Below, piece after piece: positions 26,394-34,214 of a stretch of DNA of 64,000 nucleotides; the stretch's first letter is position 1; every line of letters starts with the position of its first letter. The translations under genes were made by a program, and so were the position numbers. The stretch comes from Deefgea tanakiae. GTDB lineage: Bacteria > Pseudomonadota > Gammaproteobacteria > Burkholderiales > Chitinibacteraceae. The stretch spans positions 372,001 through 436,000 of the forward strand of contig NZ_CP081150.1 of the NCBI RefSeq assembly GCF_019665765.1, in the 5' to 3' direction. A model generated the notes under the pieces. The model saw only the letters and a program-made list of their open reading frames with translations. It ran no database searches and had not been told where the DNA came from.

Positions 26394-27521
26394 TTATTTT
26401 TTAACTCTTATTGCGCAAAGAAAGTGTTCGCGTAACTTAATGTTGTATTTGATTTCTATTAAAGCGGACTCAGTGCAGTAGATTAGGGTTTCGTTGTGTC
26501 TGTCGATCAATTTCCAAGTAAATTCTTCGTTTTTGTCGTGGTCTATTTTTCTTTTTATTGTGTAGAATTTCTTTATTTCTTTTTCCTTTTCAATTTTTCT
26601 TGCTTCTTCCATTTTTTCGTCGTTTTTTGCGGAGTTGCTAAGTTCTTTTAATGCCGCTAGGTGCTTCTTTTTGTTTTCTTCTGTTTGGATAGAGTCAGTT
26701 GATTGTTGTTTTTTTGCTTGGTCTATTTGGCTTTTACTCGTAATTATTGAAATTGAGATTACTTTTGGATTTAAGAAGATATCAGTAGGGCTTGATATAC
26801 TGGTTGAGCGTGAAGCTCCATCTAGTGTTCTTACGGAAACATTCCATTTTACTGGGTATACGCATTTTTTCTTTTCGAGACTATCACAGATACCTAAAAA
26901 CTCAAGTCGGTAAGTTGGGTCAGAAACATAGAAACCACTTGGTGAATTTGGTGTTCTGCTTATTAGTGTTGAGTCTAGATTTGCTAGTGTTGAAATGAGT
27001 GGGTATTTTTTCGGATCGCCCATAAATGGCAGGTCTAACTTATACGCTGGTGATTTATATACATGGCCAGTAGCACTTCCTAATCTGAATCCAATATTAG
27101 TAGCGCCATCACCCTCATAGCTTAGATCAGGTCTAAAAGTGTAAATTTCAGTAATGATTGCATCATAGCCTGATACGAGGTCATAGCCTGATGCGCGGTT
27201 TCTAGATTTTCTATCCTCTTCTATTTGGTTAACGGCTGCTTTAAGAGTATCGTCTGGAGTTGGTGCTGCTAATCTTGGGAAGTTGCTGTTTATATCGGTT
27301 ATAGCTATTTCTTTGTTAGCTTTAATTGTTCTAGGTTCCAAGCGACGAACTAATATCTGCACCTCATTTTCGTTTGCAAAAGTGCGCAATGATGTCTTTG
27401 TGATGTTGGATTGAGTTTTTAGATAATCTTTTGGGTATAGAGCTGGGCCTGAGCATGCAGATAAAGTAATTACCAAAGTAGGTAGAGTTAATTTTAATCC
27501 AATGGTTTTGATATATGTCAC
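26394..27521 (-). CDS. Putative lipoprotein, uncharacterised
   Basis: 375 residues. The N-terminus has a lipoprotein signal (T-L-V-I-T-L-S-A-C-S-G, lipobox L-S-A-C). The middle is beta-rich, and a charged helical stretch rich in K/E (residues 265-320, probable coiled coil) precedes the C-terminus. Start is GTG with a weak ribosome site. A near-tandem 18-bp duplication encodes R-A-S-G-Y-D-L-V-S-G-Y-D. No family recognised. The gene is AT-rich and lies between the two Sel1 paralogues in the same orientation. Confidence 0.6.
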   Translation of the reverse strand: MTYIKTIGLKLTLPTLVITLSACSGPALYPKDYLKTQSNITKTSLRTFANENEVQILVRRLEPRTIKANKEIAITDINSNFPRLAAPTPDDTLKAAVNQIEEDRKSRNRASGYDLVSGYDAIITEIYTFRPDLSYEGDGATNIGFRLGSATGHVYKSPAYKLDLPFMGDPKKYPLISTLANLDSTLISRTPNSPSGFYVSDPTYRLEFLGICDSLEKKKCVYPVKWNVSVRTLDGASRSTSISSPTDIFLNPKVISISIITSKSQIDQAKKQQSTDSIQTEENKKKHLAALKELSNSAKNDEKMEEARKIEKEKEIKKFYTIKRKIDHDKNEEFTWKLIDRHNETLIYCTESALIEIKYNIKLREHFLCAIRVKK

Positions 27522-27613
27522 TTGATGTTCTCTTTTAAAAAGTAAAGGGCTGTTGAGTGGAGCTAATGCTATGAGTAGCTTTATTGAAATATTTGCACAA
27601 AAGATGAGTCGAT

Positions 27614-28450
27614 TTAGATTAAGTTCCTGAGATAGGTATCAATTGCGCGTTTTAAATTATTGGGTCTGGCGATTTCTTGGCTGAGCTGCTTTGCTTCTGC
27701 AAGCTCTTGCGGGCTTAATTGCTCGGCTGCGAGTGATTTGCTTTTGGCTGTATTTGTGGTTGAGTCTTTGGCGGCCAGACTAAATAGTGCATAAGCCACT
27801 TCCCCGCTTTGCGGTACACCTTGCCCATCCATATACAGCTGGCCGAGATGGGCTTGCGCGATTGCCATACCCTGTTCGGCTGCTTTGCTGTACCAGTGAG
27901 CGGCAAGGGAATTATCCTGTTGCACGCCTTGGCCTTTGGAGTACATCAATCCAAGGCTAAATTGTGCTTTGGGCACTCCTTGTTCGGCGGCTTTGCGACA
28001 CCAGCTTGCTGCTTGAGTAAAATCTTGCGGTACACCCTGACCCTTTGCATACATCACTGCGATATTGTATTGCGCTGTGTTTTCGCCTTGCTCAGCGGCT
28101 TTTCGAAACCAATTAAAAGATTGGGCATCATCTTGCGGCACTCCTTGCCCATTCATATACAACACACCAAGGTTGTATTGAGCAGTGCTGTGGCCTTGTT
28201 CAGCAGCTTTGCGATACCAATGGGTGGCTTGGGTAAAATTTTGTGGTACGCCACGGCCAGTCGCGTGCATTACGCCAAGGCTGAACTGCGCTTTGGGATT
28301 GCCTTGCTCGGCGGCTTTGCGAAATTCGCTAGCCGCCAAGACAAAATTGCTCGCATTATGTGCAGCCATCGCTTCATCAAAGCCAGCATTCGCTATATTG
28401 AACAGCAAATAAGCAAGTAAGACTGGCAGTAATGAGTGTTTTAAGTGCAT
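27614..28450 (-). CDS. Secreted Sel1-like repeat protein with six repeats
   Basis: 278 residues with a signal peptide (L-L-P-V-L-L-A-Y-L-L-F-N-I-A-N-A) and six nearly perfect 36-residue Sel1 repeats of the form W-Y-R-K-A-A-E-Q-G-x-x-x-A-Q-Y-N-L-G-V-L-Y, each ending G-Q-G-V-P-Q-D. The high repeat identity suggests recent internal duplication. Probably a periplasmic scaffold. Paralogous to the protein at 25567. Confidence 0.8.
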   Translation of the reverse strand: MHLKHSLLPVLLAYLLFNIANAGFDEAMAAHNASNFVLAASEFRKAAEQGNPKAQFSLGVMHATGRGVPQNFTQATHWYRKAAEQGHSTAQYNLGVLYMNGQGVPQDDAQSFNWFRKAAEQGENTAQYNIAVMYAKGQGVPQDFTQAASWCRKAAEQGVPKAQFSLGLMYSKGQGVQQDNSLAAHWYSKAAEQGMAIAQAHLGQLYMDGQGVPQSGEVAYALFSLAAKDSTTNTAKSKSLAAEQLSPQELAEAKQLSQEIARPNNLKRAIDTYLRNLI

Positions 28451-28565
28451 TGCTTACTTTTAATAAATTAATGTGTTGAGGTTTTTAAGTGGTTGCTCAT
28501 TTATTTTATTGCAGATGGCTTTTATTTAGCTCATGTATTCAATTCGCTTTGATGATATTAAATAA

Positions 28566-28964
28566 TTACTTTCCCGTTAAAGATTTTAAATCTTTTTGAA
28601 ATTGCTTCTCTTGCCATATCCATGCGTTTGGCGTGTTGCTGCCACCTTTGTCGTATGTTCTTAGCTGCATTGCTGTTGGGCTTCTATCCAAGGTTTGTTG
28701 CCAGTTTGCATCTTCTGCACATTGTTTTTGGCAAATAACCAGCGCGCCTTCTCGCCTTACTGCCATCACCTTACCGTTATTGCACATGTAATCATTGGCT
28801 TTTAGTTTGACATTACATTGTTGTGGATAAGTTAGGGAGGTTGGTTCAGGTGCATTAGGGTCTTTGACTGAAGATCCTAATCCTGAACATCCTCCTAGGT
28901 GAAATGCTACGATACAAGCAAATAAATTAAGGAGGCTGCTTTTTTTCACGTTATGTGTTCTCAA
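28566..28964 (-). CDS. Small putative lipoprotein
   Basis: 132 residues with a hydrophobic leader and a lipobox-like H-L-G-G-C-S-G. Four further cysteines (Q-C-N-V-K, Y-M-C-N, I-C-Q-K-Q-C) suggest disulfides in an oxidising compartment. No family recognised. It is 15 bp downstream of the membrane-protein gene at 28980, so probably cotranscribed with it. Confidence 0.55.
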   Translation of the reverse strand: MRTHNVKKSSLLNLFACIVAFHLGGCSGLGSSVKDPNAPEPTSLTYPQQCNVKLKANDYMCNNGKVMAVRREGALVICQKQCAEDANWQQTLDRSPTAMQLRTYDKGGSNTPNAWIWQEKQFQKDLKSLTGK

Positions 28965-28979
28965 TAAGATTAGTAGGTC

Positions 28980-29870
28980 TTATGAATTTTGGGCTGTTAT
29001 TGGATGTGATTTTTGTTCTTGCTTCCATTTTATCCAGATAAAAAGCATTAATATCGTAGCAAAGATAGGAATTGAGAAATAAGCAATACCATACTCAATG
29101 GTCATACCATTGTTTAACGCGTCAGGATCTCTTAGAAATTTAGTGTGTTCAGTTATGGGGTAGATGATGGTAATTGCAATTAGTGTGGTAAGAAAAGATG
29201 CTGCTGATTTGTAAAAAATGTGCGTTAGTTTTGGTAGGGTTGGAGCAACGATTAAGGCTAGTAATGCAAGTAATGCTAAAAGGCGAATAATTACAGAGTA
29301 GTCGAAGAAGTTGAAATTCATTGTAACTGTTTTTCCTAGTACAGTTACATTAAAAATGCTGCCTTCTAGAATTAAGACATACAACAACGAAGTGCATAAA
29401 ATAAACGCGATGTCTTTTCGTGTGTAAGGGCTTAAGCTTGATAAATTATTAATGCTTTCATTTTTTTCATGAAATAGGACTATTCCGAGAATTAAAAAAG
29501 ATATATATGCAAATAGTTGTAAGTATATGCTCCAGCCAGCTGTAGACCCTAAAGATCCAGAGTAACCATTGAGTAAACTTATTGCTTGCTCTTGGACTAT
29601 AAAATTTAATACGATGCCAACACTTGCAATTAAAACTGTCCACCAGCCTAAGTCGCTAATTTGCTCTCGTTTAAAGACCCGTAAAAATCCAGTCGCGATT
29701 GCCAAGAACGCTAAAATCGGCATTAGCCAAGAAATTCCGCCGACATGACTGATGTTGTTATATACGTACTCAACTTGTCCGTATGGTGTTGCTTGATAAG
29801 CTAGATTGCCAGAGCAAGCAATCAAAGCAATAAACCCTAAAGCTACAAAAATATAATTGATACGATTCAT
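28980..29870 (-). CDS. Multi-pass membrane protein, uncharacterised
   Basis: 296 residues with about seven hydrophobic segments, the first starting M-N-R-I-N-Y-I-F-V-A-L-G-F-I-A-L-I-A-C-S-G. It ends in a short basic cytoplasmic tail. I recognise no transporter or enzyme motif. Its position between lipoproteins suggests an inner-membrane partner of the cargo block. The 158 bp upstream to the next gene contain no clear terminator. Confidence 0.55.
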   Translation of the reverse strand: MNRINYIFVALGFIALIACSGNLAYQATPYGQVEYVYNNISHVGGISWLMPILAFLAIATGFLRVFKREQISDLGWWTVLIASVGIVLNFIVQEQAISLLNGYSGSLGSTAGWSIYLQLFAYISFLILGIVLFHEKNESINNLSSLSPYTRKDIAFILCTSLLYVLILEGSIFNVTVLGKTVTMNFNFFDYSVIIRLLALLALLALIVAPTLPKLTHIFYKSAASFLTTLIAITIIYPITEHTKFLRDPDALNNGMTIEYGIAYFSIPIFATILMLFIWIKWKQEQKSHPITAQNS

Positions 29871-30028
29871 TGTGTTTATTCCAGTAAAGTCATGAAGGCG
29901 TGTTGCAAAGCAAATTGAAACTTTTCAGTTTCGCCATTCCGACGTAAATTTTTTATTAAACTTATCCCATAATCCGAAGAAAATACTATCTAGCTTCAAC
30001 GGACTACTCGGATAAATAAATTACATGA

Positions 30029-30952
30029 CTAGCTAGCCCCAGCACCTTTCAAAATGGCAATCACTTCTTCATCGGTAGCATAGCGGGATAAGGTTTTGCC
30101 GCTGGCATCTGCTGATTTCAGATCAACGCCGCGTGCTTTGACAAACAGATCGACGGTAATGACATCTCCCCGTTTGATCGCATCCACAAATTGATCTCGG
30201 CTTGAGTAGGTCAGCCCGATGCCTGTCAGCTCTTTACGAGCAGCCAGTGTTGCTTGGGTATTGCTGGCAGATTGCTTGTTTTTTTGCAGTTGTGCAGCTA
30301 TAGGGTCTGCACTGACTATTTTGCCTTCCATCGCGGGTTGCAACTGGATCAAGGTTGCTTGCAAGCCCATTTTCTTCAAATCAGCGTCGATTTGATCCAT
30401 TGTTGAAGCAACGAATTTGCTGCTGTCGCCTAGACCAATCGCCTTAGTCAACATTTTTCCTAGAAATGCTCCTGAGATTAATGAACTGGTGCCGACTTGC
30501 TCAGAAAAGCGTGCGTAATAGTTGATACGCATTCCAGTCTGATATGGGAATACGCAGGCCATCATCATGGTGCTGTCGCCAAATTGCGCCATGCTGTTGT
30601 CCATGGTGGTGATTTGGAAGTTATGACCATTGCAACTTGGCATTGGGATGGTGATGCCCATTACAGTGATACCTTTGAATTCCATTTTGCTCGGAAATTC
30701 TGGAGGTTCAGCGGCTTGTATTGGGCGAGTAGCGTGGGCTGAGGTGGCCTGTACGCGGATTGAGTCTTTTAACTGGTCGTAAAGGGCATCAGGATTGGTG
30801 ACATTCGGAATGTCCCAAATCGCAAAGTATTCTTTGCTGTTGTTGGTTTCTTTGGTCACATCATCAAGTAGGCCAGCGTTTGCGCTAGATGCCAGTGCAA
30901 GTAAAGCTGCGGTGCGCAGGATGTTATTGTATTTAGTTGTGATCTTTCCCAC
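30029..30952 (-). CDS. Secreted protein with a C-terminal ankyrin-like segment
   Basis: 307 residues from the GTG at 30952, which has GGAG upstream and places a proper signal peptide at the N-terminus (N-N-I-L-R-T-A-A-L-L-A-L-A-S-S-A-N-A); the longer frame to 31006 would bury it. The last 60 residues (D-Q-F-V-D-A-I-K-R-G-D then V-D-L-K-S-A-D-A-S-G-K-T) resemble one or two degenerate ankyrin repeats. The rest is unknown. It is divergent from the XRE regulator at 31093 and likely controlled by it through the palindromes between them. Confidence 0.6.
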   Translation of the reverse strand: MGKITTKYNNILRTAALLALASSANAGLLDDVTKETNNSKEYFAIWDIPNVTNPDALYDQLKDSIRVQATSAHATRPIQAAEPPEFPSKMEFKGITVMGITIPMPSCNGHNFQITTMDNSMAQFGDSTMMMACVFPYQTGMRINYYARFSEQVGTSSLISGAFLGKMLTKAIGLGDSSKFVASTMDQIDADLKKMGLQATLIQLQPAMEGKIVSADPIAAQLQKNKQSASNTQATLAARKELTGIGLTYSSRDQFVDAIKRGDVITVDLFVKARGVDLKSADASGKTLSRYATDEEVIAILKGAGAS

Positions 30953-30991
30953 TGTCCCATCTCCGAAAATTATAATTTTTGAAAACTTAGT

Positions 30992-31005
30992 TGTTGAATT
31001 CAACA
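30992..31005. promoter_or_regulatory. Palindromic operator candidate (first)
   Basis: TGTTGAATTCAACA is a perfect 14-bp palindrome in the divergent region between the ankyrin-like gene and the XRE regulator. It shares the CAACA half-site with 31059-31073. Confidence 0.5.
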
Positions 31006-31058
31006 TCTTATGCTTTGTTTCTACAGTGCGTGAGCTTACATCCGAGAAAGAAGAAACT

Positions 31059-31073
31059 CAACATATGATGTTG
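31059..31073. promoter_or_regulatory. Palindromic operator candidate (second)
   Basis: CAACATATGATGTTG is a 15-bp palindrome of CAACAT half-sites ending 19 bp before the XRE regulator start. Two palindromes with a common half-site in a divergent promoter region are typical for autoregulation by an HTH dimer. Confidence 0.5.
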
Positions 31074-31092
31074 AAATAATCGGATTGGCAAC

Positions 31093-31419
31093 ATGGCGGA
31101 TTTAGCAAAAATTCTGGGTGAAAATATCAAGAAAGCTCGACAGGCTGCCAAGTTGACGCAAGAAGTACTGGCTGAAGCCATCAGCCTCGATTCTCGATCT
31201 ATTAGTCGGATTGAGCGTGGCAATGCTTTGCCTAGCCTGAGTACGCTTGAGGCAATTTCGATTACGTTAAATGTAGGCTTGGGCGAGCTGTTCGAAGGCA
31301 TGACGAAATCAAAAAGTGAAATTGCACAGGAAATTGAGTCCTTGCTAGCCACGCTACCCGCACAAAAACAGCAAGGCTTGCTTGAGCTGGTGCGTTCTAT
31401 GGTTCGCATTGCAAAATAA
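31093..31419 (+). CDS. XRE-family transcriptional regulator
   Basis: 108 residues with an N-terminal Cro/CI-type helix-turn-helix (I-K-K-A-R-Q-A-A-K-L-T-Q-E-V-L-A-E-A and S-R-S-I-S-R-I-E-R-G) and a short helical C-terminus for dimerisation. It is the only plus-strand gene in the left half of island 2. Likely regulates itself and the divergent cargo genes. Confidence 0.8.
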   Translation: MADLAKILGENIKKARQAAKLTQEVLAEAISLDSRSISRIERGNALPSLSTLEAISITLNVGLGELFEGMTKSKSEIAQEIESLLATLPAQKQQGLLELVRSMVRIAK

Positions 31420-31473
31420 AGTAGTAAATTCGGTTTTAAGCTCTGTGTATGCCCCTTGCGGGGCATTGCAGGT

Positions 31474-31983
31474 TTAGATACATGAAGCATTTGTTACGGT
31501 GTATGTGTCGCTACCAAAACGAAACTCGGCCAGATCGCCGTTGAGCTCACAATCGCGTGCCAAACTGTCATAGTCGATGTAGTTGCGTACAGCATCAGGA
31601 ATGCTTGTTAGATAACATTCATCAAACAATTCAGCTGCGGCATCTTTAAGGCTGCATGTGGTAATGCAAACCTCGTCTATTTTTGCGATTGCGTCGTTAA
31701 GACAATAGTTCGCTTCGTGCACTAGATAGAACAGCGCCACTTTTTCGCTGGCGCTCATATCTTCGATTTCGTCAAAATATTGCGCAACGCTCGATTGATC
31801 TAGTTGCAGGGCGTTGATTAGTTCGGCATCGTCCGCTTCATTTAATTGAATTTCGTATTCTTCAACGGTATTTCCGTAGCAATCAATGTGCGACGCTGAT
31901 TTAGCGGCAAATTCAGCAGTAGACGAAAAGTAAAAACCAACAGCTGATGTATTGTAAGGTTGAGCGAAAAAAGTAGTAGTCAT
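31474..31983 (-). CDS. ardA: Antirestriction protein ArdA
   Basis: 169 residues from the ATG at 31983 (M-T-T-T-F-F-A-Q-P-Y-N-T-S-A-V-G-F-Y-F), which matches the family start and usual length of about 166; the longer frame upstream is non-coding. The protein is strongly acidic along its length, as expected for a DNA mimic, and ends with I-P-D-A-V-R-N-Y-I-D-Y-D. ArdA proteins inhibit type I restriction enzymes and are typical of conjugative plasmids and integrative elements, protecting DNA on entry. Confidence 0.8.
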   Translation of the reverse strand: MTTTFFAQPYNTSAVGFYFSSTAEFAAKSASHIDCYGNTVEEYEIQLNEADDAELINALQLDQSSVAQYFDEIEDMSASEKVALFYLVHEANYCLNDAIAKIDEVCITTCSLKDAAAELFDECYLTSIPDAVRNYIDYDSLARDCELNGDLAEFRFGSDTYTVTNASCI

Positions 31984-32130
31984 GTCTGAAGCCCTTTGCG
32001 ATATTGAAAATTGTTGCTCTCGCTTCGTTCTTCTCGCTCCCATGTGGGGGACGGGAGGGGCTAGTTTTGTTGGTGAGAAATAAGTAATGGCCGACGATAT
32101 GCCAGCCATTTTGTTTAGTTTGCCCACGAA

Positions 32131-32923
32131 AGCCCCTCTCATCTATGAGTCGAGGGGCATTTTGCTGGGCAGATAAATGGTTGGCCGTTGGCTTGCTTCG
32201 ATGATTTTGGCTGAGCTTCGAGTGTCGAGAGGTGTGCCACAAAGCAAAGCGGCTGGCGCAGCTGTTGACTTGAAGCGAAGTGCTATTGCAGTTTTAAAGC
32301 CCGAAGGGGCGAATTCCGCAGCAAAAATAGCCCGCTTTATGGCTATTTGCAGCGTCGTGGAAGGCGATGCTCGACGCCTACGACGAGTACGTGCACGGAG
32401 GAGCTAATGAATTCATTAGGTTGAGCAATAATTGAGCTTGCGAAATTTTGCGACTCCTGATGGAAAGCCATCCCAATGGCTGGTCATTAGCTATGGTCAG
32501 CATGACAGGGGGGCTCCGCCAGACCGAGACAATGTTACGGAACCCAGTTTCCCCGGGGAAAATGAAGGTGAGCGTTAATTGATGATGGGCTTTGAGTGGA
32601 ATTTCTCAAAGCCCATCGTCATATGTGACGAGGTCTGGCCGCCCCCCTTGGCAAAAAACTAGGTCGCTGAGGCCCCAGCCGAATTCGAGATGCCGCGTCC
32701 AGCGGAGAACATCGCGATTGCCCGACGTTTTGCGCAGCAGGTTTGTTTAGCTATGCCCGTATATCAGCTCGACAGGGCTGTTTATATTGAGGGGGAATTC
32801 GGGATTTTGATTTTGACGTGTTTTCCCTGCGTTTTTTCAGCTCATTTCATGTGATTTGCTTAGAAGCGGCAAGGCTCCGATGTTTGTTGCTATACGTAGT
32901 TTCAACAAGATTAGGAGATTCAT
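32131..32923. other. Structured non-coding region, candidate replication or transfer origin
   Basis: Nearly 800 bp without a credible gene, dense in dyad symmetry: GCCCCTC/GAGGGGC (32131-32157), the palindrome CTAATGAATTCATTAG (32404-32419), a small stem AGCCAT/ATGGCT (32466-32481), the palindrome TTTCCCCGGGGAAA (32548-32561), a 17-bp stem with 8-nt loop (32580-32621) and an enclosing pair of GC-rich arms (32508-32525 with 32632-32647). It directly precedes two replication-type genes. Function as an origin is inferred. Confidence 0.5.
32580..32621. repeat. Long hairpin inside the structured region
   Basis: Arms 32580-32596 and 32605-32621 pair over 17 bp with one G-T wobble and an 8-nt loop. 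The outer arms at 32508-32525 and 32632-32647 (left GGGGGG...GCCAGACC, right its complement with a 2-nt difference) enclose it. Confidence 0.8.
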
Positions 32924-33865
32924 ATGCAATACATGCAACTTACCCCTGCCGATAGAAAGGTAAACCTGCTAGCGGGGTTTGCTAAGTTTGGTTTTTTAAG
33001 TTTTGATGAGGCATGTGCCATTCAGTGCGGCAATATCAAAACGACAAGAAGTGATTTGGCATACCTTTTTCGGCAAGGATTATTGGCAAAAAGAAAAATC
33101 ACTGGCTTTAGGCCAGACATCATTTTCATTACGAAGAAGGGCGCAAGTTTCGTATCTACGCATTTTGAAACTGGTGTGCAGCATTATGCTGATTATGCCA
33201 AGACAAGCATGGGGCGAGCGATTCATAGGGTTTACACCGCAAATATTATGTTGGCAAGGCGATTGCAAATCACTGCCCGTCGGCTAGAAAAGACAGTGAA
33301 TACCTCGGTAAGCGGAGTGGATGCACTCAGCAAGGTTAATCGACTGCTGACAAGAATATCGCTGGTGTCTGAATTGGATTTTTATGCGGATAAGAATCGG
33401 TACATCTGCAAGGGTAAGCTTGCAGATGGCCTCATCGTGACGCAGTCTGCTAATCCGAGTGAACCTGCCGCAGTGACTTGGATCGAGAACGAAAAAACAC
33501 CAAAAGGCCAGAAACAATTTCGTCATCTGGTTACTTTTTTGACCGGTATTCGACTGGATAAGTGTCAAGCTATCCAAGGCAATCGTGCATCACAACTGCA
33601 GGCTAGTATTCCGCTGCTGCATGGTGCAGCGCAACTCAAGAGTGTGGCGTTTTACGTGAATTCATCACCTCTAGGTGCAGGGGATTTTGCTGCTAGGTTA
33701 CAAAGCAGGATGGATGACGAATCCTATGCCTATCTTACAAAAAATCAATTTATCAAGTTTGTACCATATCGATTAACAGATTATTTGCATCATGCTAGTC
33801 CAACGGCTGCAGTGATCGCAGCAAGTCCATTGCTTGATAAGAATTATTCTTTGGTCTTTGATTAA
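32924..33865 (+). CDS. Replication-relaxation-like DNA-binding protein
   Basis: 313 residues. The N-terminal 90 look like a winged helix (F-L-S-F-D-E-A-C-A-I-Q, then D-L-A-Y-L-F-R-Q-G-L-L-A-K-R-K), as in replication-relaxation proteins of plasmids and integrative elements. The middle contains A-D-G-L-I-V and, after a gap, V-T-W-I-E-N-E-K-T, the D...E-x-E/K spacing seen in PD-(D/E)XK nuclease folds; that reading is tentative. AGGAG precedes the ATG. It lies between the structured region and the HUH-helicase gene, and ends at a strong terminator. Confidence 0.5.
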   Translation: MQYMQLTPADRKVNLLAGFAKFGFLSFDEACAIQCGNIKTTRSDLAYLFRQGLLAKRKITGFRPDIIFITKKGASFVSTHFETGVQHYADYAKTSMGRAIHRVYTANIMLARRLQITARRLEKTVNTSVSGVDALSKVNRLLTRISLVSELDFYADKNRYICKGKLADGLIVTQSANPSEPAAVTWIENEKTPKGQKQFRHLVTFLTGIRLDKCQAIQGNRASQLQASIPLLHGAAQLKSVAFYVNSSPLGAGDFAARLQSRMDDESYAYLTKNQFIKFVPYRLTDYLHHASPTAAVIAASPLLDKNYSLVFD

Positions 33866-33958
33866 AAAATAATTCTTTCCCTATACTCAATAGGCCATAC
33901 ACTGCAATGCAGCTTAATTTGATTGTACGCAGATATTTGATTTCGACTTCGTGTCGGT

Positions 33959-33995
33959 AATAGCCCCGCCAAAATTGGCGGGGCTATTATTTTTG
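33959..33995 (+). terminator. Strong intrinsic terminator
   Basis: AATAGCCCCGCCAA (33959-33972) and TTGGCGGGGCTATT (33975-33988) form a perfect 14-bp stem around a 2-base centre, followed by A then T-run to 33995. It separates the replication-relaxation-like gene from the HUH-helicase gene. The remainder of 33866-34214 holds a possible leader frame and a small hairpin. Confidence 0.9.
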
Positions 33996-34066
33996 GCTAA
34001 CTTCATCATGAACAAAACTTCTGGCATATACTTTCAATTGCAGCAATCAAATCTAGAGAGATTTTA

Positions 34067-34129
34067 ATGAACGCGCAAAAAAACACCAACCACCTGTCAG
34101 TGGTTGGATCGAGGGAGGGGCGGAAGTGA
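34067..34129 (+). CDS. Possible 20-residue leader peptide
   Basis: ATG at 34067 with GAGAG 6 nt upstream, 20 codons (M-N-A-Q-K-N-T-N-H-L) ending in TGA 85 bp before the replication gene. The hairpin CCAACCAC/GTGGTTGG (34086-34107) lies within it. A translated leader overlapping a stem can control the downstream gene, but this could be chance. Confidence 0.25.
   Translation: MNAQKNTNHLSVVGSREGRK
34086..34107. repeat. Small perfect hairpin upstream of the HUH-helicase gene
   Basis: CCAACCAC and GTGGTTGG form an 8-bp stem with a 6-nt loop. No T-run follows, so it is not a terminator. Candidate nick-site or regulatory stem. Confidence 0.5.
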
Positions 34130-34214
34130 GGGGAATCACGTCTATGTAGTGTAGCGATTACTTGGCGTTTTCAGCGTTCCACCCCCAATTAAATAATCCA
34201 AATGGAGGGGAACT

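Noticed and set aside
27614-28450. Possible CRISPR array because of regular repeats of about 108 bp.
   Set aside because: The periodicity is of coding Sel1 repeats (36 residues); units lack constant repeat and variable spacer structure. No CRISPR array is seen anywhere in the window.
32177-32407. A 76-codon plus-strand frame in the structured region.
   Set aside because: Composition (A- and R-rich) and the overlap with dyads look non-coding; no ribosome site or recognisable motif.
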